This document shows, one piece after another, positions 1-4,751 of a stretch of DNA of 5,765 bases. The notes under the pieces were generated by a model. The model searched no databases. It was not told the origin of the DNA and saw only the letters and a list, made by a program, of their open reading frames with translations. A program made the translations under genes and the position numbers. Position 1 is the first letter of the stretch; each line of letters begins with the position of its first letter. The DNA is from an uncultured Lachnospiraceae bacterium. GTDB taxonomy: Bacteria; Bacillota; Clostridia; Lachnospirales; Lachnospiraceae. The stretch is from NCBI GenBank assembly GCA_910584695.1, contig CAJUBR010000119.1:1-5765 (forward strand), written 5' to 3'.

Positions 1-68
1 TGGGAATGGAAGGCAAGGACTATGTGGTAAAAGACGGCGACGTGATCCTGTTTCGATTTAACGTCTGA
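1..68 (+). CDS. ychF: 3' end of ychF, Obg-family ribosome-binding ATPase (partial)
   Basis: Only the last 21 codons and the TGA stop are present, read in the frame starting at base 3. The visible tail, with DYVVKDGDVILFRFNV at its end, matches the very conserved C-terminus of the YchF/OLA1 family, where the TGS domain closes with a DGD-(hydrophobic)-x-FRFNV motif. YchF is a cytoplasmic P-loop ATPase of the Obg family that associates with ribosomes. It is a core chromosomal gene, so here it probably marks host DNA beside the inserted element. The identification rests on a short but highly characteristic motif. The gene is followed by a hairpin terminator at 104-135 and converges with the integrase gene. 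Confidence 0.85.
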   Translation, partial: GMEGKDYVVKDGDVILFRFNV

Positions 69-103
69 TACAATTTCCTGTCGGGAAAATGTTGTAAACT
101 CTG

Positions 104-135
104 GGAGTTACCGCTTGCGGGCGGTAGCTCCTTTT
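104..135 (+). terminator. Rho-independent terminator downstream of ychF
   Basis: The left arm (104-114) GGAGTTACCGC pairs with the right arm (121-131) GCGGTAGCTCC, giving an 11-bp stem with one T-G pair and a 6-base loop, followed by TTTT (132-135) and further T-rich sequence. The T tract lies on the + strand side, so it serves ychF. On the - strand there is no U tract, so it is a weaker stop for integrase transcripts arriving from the other side. Confidence 0.75.
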
Positions 136-143
136 GGCGTTTA

Positions 144-163
144 ACCCCTACCTTACCCCTACC
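144..163. repeat. Two direct copies of ACCCCTACC next to the integrase 3' end
   Basis: ACCCCTACC occurs at 144-152 and again at 155-163, separated by two bases; read on the integrase strand this is GGTAGGGGT twice. Short direct repeats just inside an element end, next to int, are the usual form of arm-type sites bound by the N-terminal domain of Tn916/lambda-type integrases. That role is inferred from position, and the integrase at 176-1333 does carry an arm-binding-like N-terminus. The repeat itself is directly visible. Confidence 0.5.
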
Positions 164-175
164 CGATATTTTTGC

Positions 176-1333
176 TCAATAGTTTACTGCGCTATCCAGT
201 TTTCGGATTTCATCCTGTTTCAAATCGTCCAATACGTGCGTATAGGTATCGGCTGTTTCCTTTATGGTCGCATGACCTAAGAATTTCTGCATAACACGCA
301 CGTCCACATTATTTTCTGCCCCTCTGGTCGTGAAAGTATGACGCAGGCAATGAGGGTGGATGTCACTGACACCGATTTTCTCACAGATAGAATAACAGGT
401 GCGCCGTATATTGTTCGGGTCAAGAGGTCTGCCTAACTGGGTACAGAAAACAAGGTCATTGTCCTCGTATGCGCTACTGGCTTTTTCCTTATTTTTCTCC
501 TGTTGCTCCCAGACATCAGCAAGTACTTTGATAGCCGTATCATTGAGAGGGATTGTTCGCTCACTGGACAGGGTTTTCGGTGTGCCAAATTCTAAGTGCC
601 AATGTTCGTCTGCATTGTCAGGGTCTTTCACCTTGCGGAGGATTCTCCTGATGTGCAACTGGTTCTGCTCAAAGTCTATGTCCTGCCATTTCAGCCCTAA
701 TAATTCCCCAAGCCGCATACCTGTGCAGAGGTCGAAAATATAGACAACTCCCATATAGGTCACTTTCGCCTGTTCCACAAATGCGTTTTGCTGTTCCTGT
801 GTTAAAACATTGATTTGCGGCTTTGTTGTTTTGGGAAGTTTTACCCTGTTAGCGGTGTTACGGACAATCAAGCCGTCATCTACCGCCGTTTCTAAGGCGT
901 TGCTTAACAGCTTGTAAACATCTATTACCGTAGATGGCGCTAACCCCTTATCGGACAGGCTGTTGACAAATTTCTGAATGATGTCCTGTCGGAGTGCCTT
1001 TAGCTTATAGTGACCGATAGCTGGTTTGATGTGGTTTTTTACCTTTACCGTATAATTGATATAGGTAGTAGGCTTTACATACCGCTTTTTGTATTCGGAC
1101 ATATAATAGTCAAGCCATTCGGCAAGGGTCATTTCTGTAGGATTGGTGATAATGCCTTTTTGCAGATTATTCAGCAAGTCGGTCATTTTGGCGGATACTT
1201 CCTGTCGGGTCTTTCCATACAGGGATTTACGCTGTTGCTTTCCGTCCGCTGAAATGCCAATCGTTACACGGGCTTCCCATGTGCCATCTTTGCGTTTGCG
1301 GATAGAGCCTTCATTTTGTCCCCGTTTTGCCAT
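176..1333 (-). CDS. int: Site-specific tyrosine recombinase (Tn916/phage-type integrase)
   Basis: This 385-residue protein catalyses the strand exchange that integrates and excises the element. The domains are in the standard order. An arm-DNA-binding region lies at about residues 5-50 (GSIRKRKDGTWEARV). A core-binding SAM-like domain follows at about 65-150. The C-terminal catalytic domain runs from about 175 and holds the complete active site: Arg207 (TGMRLGE), Lys253 (TPKT), His328 and Arg331 (HPHCLRH), His354 (LGHA) and the nucleophile Tyr364 (DTYTHV). The length is normal for the family, so it should be active. A longer reading from a TTG at 1342 was rejected, because AAGGAGG sits only a base from that TTG but about 10 bases from the ATG at 1333. 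The stop of the upstream repressor gene lies five bases before this start and the ribosome binding site is inside that gene, so the two are probably translationally coupled. Its 3' end faces ychF. Confidence 0.95.
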   Translation of the reverse strand: MAKRGQNEGSIRKRKDGTWEARVTIGISADGKQQRKSLYGKTRQEVSAKMTDLLNNLQKGIITNPTEMTLAEWLDYYMSEYKKRYVKPTTYINYTVKVKNHIKPAIGHYKLKALRQDIIQKFVNSLSDKGLAPSTVIDVYKLLSNALETAVDDGLIVRNTANRVKLPKTTKPQINVLTQEQQNAFVEQAKVTYMGVVYIFDLCTGMRLGELLGLKWQDIDFEQNQLHIRRILRKVKDPDNADEHWHLEFGTPKTLSSERTIPLNDTAIKVLADVWEQQEKNKEKASSAYEDNDLVFCTQLGRPLDPNNIRRTCYSICEKIGVSDIHPHCLRHTFTTRGAENNVDVRVMQKFLGHATIKETADTYTHVLDDLKQDEIRKLDSAVNY

Positions 1334-1338
1334 ATGAA

Positions 1339-2067
1339 TCAATCCTCCTTATCAAGCATTTCTTTAAACTGTTCCTCAAATTCTGTCATCTTTAATGATT
1401 TTTTAGAGCCTGTACGTTGTCCTGCCCTGATACGCAAGGCTTTTTTAGCATTTACAGAAAAGGTAAGAACAGATGAAATACCAGCCCGTCTAATGTCATC
1501 TATTATACTGTATATATCATCAAAGCCGCTGATGTGCGCCAGTTTCACAGCTATATCATCTGCGGTTAAACCATTTGTGCTCACTTTTTCAGATAAATAC
1601 TTTCCATATGACGTTGACATTTCAATATATTCTGCAAATGAATAGAACAACTGTCCCATGCACTCAATAAGATTTCGCCGTTGGGGATTTCCGTTGTTAA
1701 GAGACAATGAATTTATGGTATTTGCTATGGAATCAGCTAAAAAGTCTCCTTCATCTTCTGCAACCATATCCAAAGAATGAAGTAAGCGATTTACGCTATC
1801 TCGCTTGGAATAGTCCGTAGATGATGGATTCATTTTTTCTGTCAGTCCGTAAAGGTAATCAGCGGTGCATCCGTAATATTTTGCAAGGTCAATGAGGATA
1901 GTCTGGTCGGGAAGATGCCTGCCGCTTTCGTAACTGCTTAAAGCCTGTTTGGTAATACCGATTTCGTCAGCAACATCTTTTTGCCCTAAATCTGTTTTTG
2001 CCTTGCGGAGTTCTTTTAACCGTTGTCCTACTATGCTTGCTAAATCTTCTTTAGAAGTTTTTCCCAT
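1339..2067 (-). CDS. cI-like XRE-family transcriptional repressor
   Basis: The 242-residue protein has an XRE/cI-type helix-turn-helix at residues about 13-75. Scaffold and recognition helices are QKDVADEIG and ITKQALSSYESG, followed by a typical PDQTILIDLAKYYGCTADYLYGL ending. The rest (about 80-242) is not a LexA/cI autopeptidase domain that I can recognise: I see no Ser-Lys cleavage motifs, so induction by self-cleavage looks unlikely. The C-terminus ends in a lysine/glutamate-rich helix. The start ATG is preceded by AAAGGAG at about 11 bases. The gene is transcribed with int and faces the excisionase-like gene across a region with two palindromes. By analogy with ICE and phage switch regions it probably represses that promoter and its own. 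An alternative reading is an activator of the divergent operon. Confidence 0.85.
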   Translation of the reverse strand: MGKTSKEDLASIVGQRLKELRKAKTDLGQKDVADEIGITKQALSSYESGRHLPDQTILIDLAKYYGCTADYLYGLTEKMNPSSTDYSKRDSVNRLLHSLDMVAEDEGDFLADSIANTINSLSLNNGNPQRRNLIECMGQLFYSFAEYIEMSTSYGKYLSEKVSTNGLTADDIAVKLAHISGFDDIYSIIDDIRRAGISSVLTFSVNAKKALRIRAGQRTGSKKSLKMTEFEEQFKEMLDKED

Positions 2068-2099
2068 GTTATTTGTATCTCCTTTCCGATGATATTGCT

Positions 2100-2128
2100 A
2101 TTATACTCCTTTTTATTCAAAAAGTAAA
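2100..2128 (-). promoter_or_regulatory. Putative sigma-A promoter of the repressor-int operon
   Basis: On the - strand, TATAAT (2105-2100) is a perfect -10 hexamer. A 17-base spacer separates it from TTTACT (2128-2123), a 4 of 6 match to the -35 consensus. The start of transcription would be about 25-30 bases before the repressor ATG. No separate promoter is evident for int. Confidence 0.65.
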
Positions 2129-2144
2129 TAGTCTAAAGATTATT
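2127..2144. promoter_or_regulatory. Candidate operator palindrome at the repressor promoter
   Basis: AATAGTCT-AA-AGATTATT is an 18-bp dyad whose 8-base arms match at 7 of 8 positions. It touches the -35 hexamer of the repressor promoter, where a bound dimer would block polymerase. The size and form fit sites of XRE repressors, so autoregulation by the adjacent repressor is inferred. Binding cannot be shown from sequence alone. Confidence 0.45.
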
Positions 2145-2172
2145 TCCTGATTAAGAAAAAATAAAAAGTCCA

Positions 2173-2201
2173 TTGACAGGTAGCGGCTCATGTGTTATAC
2201 T
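2173..2201 (+). promoter_or_regulatory. Strong sigma-A promoter of the excisionase-like operon
   Basis: A perfect TTGACA (2173-2178) is separated by 17 bases from TATACT (2196-2201), a 5 of 6 match to TATAAT. The transcript would start near 2208 and have a leader of about 50 bases before the ATG at 2261. So strong a promoter in a switch region normally has to be held off by a repressor. Confidence 0.8.
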
Positions 2202-2206
2202 GTCAA
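2173..2206. promoter_or_regulatory. Inverted repeat TTGACAG-N20-CTGTCAA bracketing the promoter
   Basis: TTGACAG (2173-2179) is mirrored exactly by CTGTCAA (2200-2206), with 20 bases between. The left arm covers the -35 hexamer and the right arm overlaps the last base of the -10, so binding to both would close the promoter. It is a candidate operator for the divergent XRE repressor or for the HTH protein encoded just downstream. It differs in sequence from the 2127-2144 palindrome, so the two sites may belong to different proteins. Confidence 0.45.
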
Positions 2207-2629
2207 CAGAAACACGATTCAGACAAGAATAGGAAATAATAAAGAGAGGAGAACGATGTGATGAACTACTGTTCCGAAGAAGATTTACCAATCATTATGC
2301 AGGCAAAGCACGTTCAGTCGGTTTTGGGGATTTCTAAAGGGAAAACATATGAACTTATGAATTCCAGTGATTTCCCTACGATTTATCTCAACAAACGTAT
2401 GGTTGTGCCAAAAGACAAGTTTTTTGAGTGGCTGAATCAAGACAAACGAAAAATCAAAAGGAGGGCAATTTATGTGTCAAGAAAAGGTTGAAAATAAGAT
2501 TAAGTTTAGCGGCTCATGTATGGATGTAAACACGGGTGCGGAAGTGATTTTTGAAGGATACCGTGAAGGGGGCAACTTATTGCTGGAAGCTAAATGTATA
2601 TCGGATATCTTAAAGAAACAAGCGGCTCA
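2182..2629. repeat. Three dispersed copies of AGCGGCTCA in the excisionase-like operon
   Basis: AGCGGCTCA occurs at 2182-2190 (between the -35 and -10 of the operon promoter), 2508-2516 and 2621-2629. The first two copies extend to a 13-base identity, TAGCGGCTCATGT (2181-2193 and 2507-2519). Copies two and three lie in the 190-residue gene but in different reading frames, so the protein sequence does not explain the repetition. No fourth copy was noticed on either strand. A DNA-binding site is one explanation; chance is not excluded. Confidence 0.4.
2261..2491 (+). CDS. AlpA/excisionase-like small helix-turn-helix protein
   Basis: This 76-residue protein has the layout of MerR-like winged HTH proteins used as recombination directionality factors (Xis/AlpA type). 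An N-terminal HTH spans about residues 13-35 (AKHVQSVLGISKGKTYELM), a wing with FPTIYLNKRMVVPKDKF follows at 38-54, then a WLNQ helix and a very basic tail (KRKIKRR). Its place next to int and repressor supports a role in steering integrase towards excision, or in activating the rest of the element. GAGGAG at 2246-2251 lies nine bases from the ATG at 2261, which I prefer to the GTG at 2258 one codon earlier. It is the first gene of a rightward operon and its 3' end overlaps the next gene by 20 bases. It could instead be a plain transcriptional regulator. Confidence 0.75.
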   Translation: MNYCSEEDLPIIMQAKHVQSVLGISKGKTYELMNSSDFPTIYLNKRMVVPKDKFFEWLNQDKRKIKRRAIYVSRKG

Positions 2630-3044
2630 GGGGCAGAAGGCGCAACAATTTCTGGGTGCAGTCAGGTCTACACTCAAAAAATGTAAATATCTATCTCTGC
2701 TTTCAAGCCCTGAACAGAATGTAAGCTTGTTCTGTGAAATCAGAAGAAAATGTGACGGCGTTAGAATTGGTTATGTAGAGGATACGGATTATTTACTGGA
2801 CTGTGAATATTTTTACATGCAGATTTTTAAACCTCCCGTAGAATCTCTTCCTCCTGTTGGAACTTTCTTATTCCCACCAAGTGAGCTTGCATATTATTCA
2901 GAATTGTTCCAGTTGGGAGTGCTGAAACCTTATATGAATGATTCATCAAAGGAGTTCTACATGATTGAAGACTTTGACAAGCGGTATATTCGTGTTTCCA
3001 ATGCTCTTGTAAATTTTGATATTGCCAAATCAGAAATTCTGTAA
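2472..3044 (+). CDS. Hypothetical protein of the switch region, co-transcribed with the excisionase-like gene
   Basis: I do not recognise this 190-residue protein. It starts at an ATG inside the previous gene, in another frame, with an excellent ribosome binding site (AGGAGGG at 2459-2465, six bases away), so it is a genuine gene and translationally linked. The sequence is soluble with no signal peptide or membrane span. It has several cysteines (for example Cys2, Cys16), a basic helical stretch at about 45-75 (ILKKQAAQGQKAQQF, STLKKCKY) and a more acidic, aromatic-rich C-terminal half (EYFYMQIFKPPVESLPP; ELAYYSELFQLGVLKPYM). Position alone suggests a job in element control, such as an antirepressor, a co-factor of excision or a replication accessory. 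It is followed at eight bases by the hairpin at 3052-3086. Confidence 0.8.
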   Translation: MCQEKVENKIKFSGSCMDVNTGAEVIFEGYREGGNLLLEAKCISDILKKQAAQGQKAQQFLGAVRSTLKKCKYLSLLSSPEQNVSLFCEIRRKCDGVRIGYVEDTDYLLDCEYFYMQIFKPPVESLPPVGTFLFPPSELAYYSELFQLGVLKPYMNDSSKEFYMIEDFDKRYIRVSNALVNFDIAKSEIL

Positions 3045-3051
3045 ATAAAGC

Positions 3052-3100
3052 ATAGCCCTAGAAGCCATTACAGTTTCTAGGGCTATTATATTATCTCTTT
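3052..3100. terminator. Bidirectional terminator between the converging operons
   Basis: ATAGCCCTAGAA (3052-3063) pairs perfectly with TTCTAGGGCTAT (3075-3086), a 12-bp stem with an 11-base loop. On the + strand it is followed by TATTATATTATCTCTTTTT. On the - strand it is followed by a shorter run with CTTTATTT. It ends the rightward operon eight bases after its last stop. It also sits just past the stop of the leftward cargo operon at 3091, so it probably serves both. Confidence 0.85.
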
Positions 3101-3378
3101 TTCAAAATCCCCTCGTCAATCAAACTGGATACCCGTGCAAACTCTTCTTTGGGGTCATGTACATAATATCCACAGGGAGCAGGGGGCGGTACTATATCCT
3201 CCCACATACATTCTACGCCCATTCCCTGTAAAGAGCCGAAAAGATAAGGGCAGTCATTACAACCTTTATATTCTGGAGCTACTTTCCGCACTTTATCCTG
3301 TCGCTTACAGAAAATCCGTCCGTTTCCGTCCATATAATTAAAATGATTGACCGATTCCAGATGAATAGCCATTTTCAT
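3091..3378 (-). CDS. Small cysteine-rich hypothetical protein, last gene of the cargo operon
   Basis: This 95-residue protein is of no family I can name. It holds five cysteines: Cys24 (IFCKR), Cys40 and Cys43 (GCNDCPY), Cys57 (VECMWED) and Cys69 (APCGYYV). The CxxC pair with flanking single cysteines suggests bound zinc or another metal, although no standard zinc-finger pattern is complete. There is no signal peptide, so it should be cytoplasmic. The start ATG at 3378 shares an ATGA overlap with the stop of the lipoprotein gene, and GGAG lies seven bases before it. A second ATG at 3372 (MAIHLES) behind AGGGGG is also possible and would remove two residues. The tight overlap points to co-production with the lipoprotein. 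Confidence 0.75.
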   Translation of the reverse strand: MKMAIHLESVNHFNYMDGNGRIFCKRQDKVRKVAPEYKGCNDCPYLFGSLQGMGVECMWEDIVPPPAPCGYYVHDPKEEFARVSSLIDEGILKKR

Positions 3379-4217
3379 TCCCCCTCTCCGTCAGTACCTA
3401 TATCGGGCAGTTGAATGTAAGTGCCGTCATATCTCCAAGATTCTGTAGAAGTGATGATTAGTTCATTATCTTGAATAATGGCAGATGTATATACTCTGTC
3501 CTCAAATTCCCAGTTGATAAACTCCCAGCCTGTGTCTGCTCCGTTTCTGTCAAGGACAAAGGTTTCTGCTTCTGGCTCAAAGTACAGTACCAGTGAACCA
3601 TTCTGCGTTTCTACATTTACAAATGTGTCTGTTTCAAAACATTGGTATCTGCCATAGGTGGTATATTCACCGTCCCTATAGAAATCATCAGCCTGTTCCT
3701 CTATAGCTGTTTCATTAGGCAATTCTGGCTCTTGTGTAGGTTTTGGTTGTTCTTCCTGTGTTTCAACATCACTGATATAAGTACCGTCCCAATTGATTTG
3801 AGTTTTATAAATTACAGGTCTGCCTGTTAAATCCTCAAATAAATACATACTTGATTCATAAGTCCAACCCAACATAATGTTTTCTGTAGTAGCGACACAC
3901 TCTACATATCTTGTCTCATTATTCTTAGGTGAAGCAGGCAAGGCACAATATGCGTCCACATAAAAACTGATACGATACTCGTTTTTAGATAGCTTTTCCA
4001 CGGTTGGCTCCAAATAAGTAAATTCTATACCCTTACCGCCGTAAACGGTTTCATAATAGGATACAGCTAAAGATGTAGCTGTGTCTGGGTCTACCTTATT
4101 TATAGAACTGGAAACATTTTCCTCTATGGGTGTCGTTACCTCTGTTGTCTGAGTATTCCCACAACCTGAGAGAAGCGTTGTAATAAATAAGGCTACAGCA
4201 ATAAATCTATGTTTCAT
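3375..4217 (-). CDS. Putative lipoprotein with two beta-rich modules
   Basis: This 280-residue protein begins with a clear type II signal peptide: basic MKHR, a hydrophobic stretch at 5-16, and the lipobox LSGC with the lipidated cysteine at Cys19. It should be anchored outside the cell membrane. A Thr/Ser/Glu-rich spacer (20-40) leads to a first module (about 43-150). A Pro/Glu linker (about 152-176, QPKPTQEPELPNE) joins a second module (about 177-270) rich in short beta strands. Both modules contain DGTYI (144-148 and 264-268), which hints at related folds. The open frame extends upstream to 4310, but AGGAG at eight bases before the ATG at 4217 and the signal peptide decide this start. It lies four bases after the previous gene and overlaps the next by four. 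A substrate-binding or adhesion role is possible; nothing shows a specific function. Confidence 0.8.
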   Translation of the reverse strand: MKHRFIAVALFITTLLSGCGNTQTTEVTTPIEENVSSSINKVDPDTATSLAVSYYETVYGGKGIEFTYLEPTVEKLSKNEYRISFYVDAYCALPASPKNNETRYVECVATTENIMLGWTYESSMYLFEDLTGRPVIYKTQINWDGTYISDVETQEEQPKPTQEPELPNETAIEEQADDFYRDGEYTTYGRYQCFETDTFVNVETQNGSLVLYFEPEAETFVLDRNGADTGWEFINWEFEDRVYTSAIIQDNELIITSTESWRYDGTYIQLPDIGTDGEGE

Positions 4218-4221
4218 TCTC

Positions 4222-4488
4222 TTATCTCCTGTGTTGTTTTGCAATTTCCCTGTTATGCTGAATGGTTCTAATAACTTCTTTGACAAACCGCTCCGTTCTC
4301 TGTTTCCCATAATACCGATAAGGGTCTACGGCTTTCTCCGTCTTTTCGTCCATCCACGGATTGACGATACAATAACCTTTGTAATCAAATCTCACCATGC
4401 TAATCGTAGCCGTTCCAGAATTGTCATGCCACATAGCGTCCAACTGTTGCCACGCAAATTCTTTTACCTGTTCAATCGTTATTTCCAT
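4222..4488 (-). CDS. Hypothetical 88-residue protein
   Basis: I do not recognise a family. The protein is small, soluble and mixed alpha/beta in appearance. It has an N-terminal helix (EQVKEFAWQQLDAMW), a strand-like centre with TATISMVRFDYKGYCIVNPW (26-45), and a strongly basic helical C-terminus (GKQRTERFVKEVIRTIQHNREIAKQHRR). The basic tail could bind nucleic acid or the acidic protein encoded just upstream; both are guesses. GGGGGA precedes the ATG at about five bases. The gene starts 14 bases after the acidic-protein gene and ends four bases before the lipoprotein start, whose ribosome binding site lies within its final codons. Confidence 0.75.
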   Translation of the reverse strand: MEITIEQVKEFAWQQLDAMWHDNSGTATISMVRFDYKGYCIVNPWMDEKTEKAVDPYRYYGKQRTERFVKEVIRTIQHNREIAKQHRR

Positions 4489-4502
4489 AGCTATCCCCCG
4501 AT

Positions 4503-4685
4503 TTAATCATCTTCCTCATAATACGCTAAATCGTCAAAATACCCACCCTCGGCATCATCTTCAAGCAATTCTTCCTCGGTCATTTCCGTTACATATTCCA
4601 GAGCCTTATTCATTTCAAGGGCTAATTCTTTAGCCGATTTCTGGGTGAAAGGCAATCTTTCTTTTGGTTCAACGAATCTCTCCAT
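4503..4685 (-). CDS. Very acidic 60-residue hypothetical protein
   Basis: From the preferred ATG at 4685 the protein has 60 residues with 20 Asp/Glu and only 6 Lys/Arg. After residue 27 there is no basic residue, and the end reads EEELLEDDAEGGYFDDLAYYEEDD in outline (37-60). No signal peptide or membrane segment is present. The start is chosen because GAGGG lies eight bases before this ATG; the ATG at 4700, five codons upstream, lacks a clear ribosome binding site. Acidic tails of this kind occur in DNA mimics, in protein-inhibitor partners and in many harmless small ICE proteins, so no function is assigned. It follows the Nmad3-like gene by 66 bases and has no visible promoter of its own. 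Confidence 0.7.
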   Translation of the reverse strand: MERFVEPKERLPFTQKSAKELALEMNKALEYVTEMTEEELLEDDAEGGYFDDLAYYEEDD

Positions 4686-4751
4686 GTCATTATCCCTCAT
4701 TTCTTTGTCAATAAATGCTTTTTAGAATGAATCCGTACATAGTGTTCATGT

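Noticed and set aside
399..743. 114-codon + strand open frame inside int
   Set aside because: Antisense to a complete integrase with all catalytic residues, no ribosome binding site and no recognisable protein features. Other antisense open frames across the integrase, repressor and cargo genes were rejected for the same reasons.
75..1209. TTCCTGTCGGG at 75-85 and again at 1199-1209 as a possible attachment repeat
   Set aside because: An 11-base match can be expected by chance in this length, and the second copy is inside the integrase coding sequence rather than at an element end.
1334..1342. Integrase start at TTG 1342, three codons upstream
   Set aside because: The ribosome binding site AAGGAGG is only one base from that TTG but correctly spaced for the ATG at 1333, which gives the usual MAKRG start.
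4218..4310. 31-residue N-terminal extension of the lipoprotein
   Set aside because: It would hide the signal peptide and overlap the previous gene by 89 bases; AGGAG is well placed for the ATG at 4217.
4686..4751. TTGACA on the - strand near 4710 as a promoter for the acidic-protein gene
   Set aside because: The nearest -10-like sequence is only 13 bases away and overlaps the ribosome binding site, so it would not work as a promoter.
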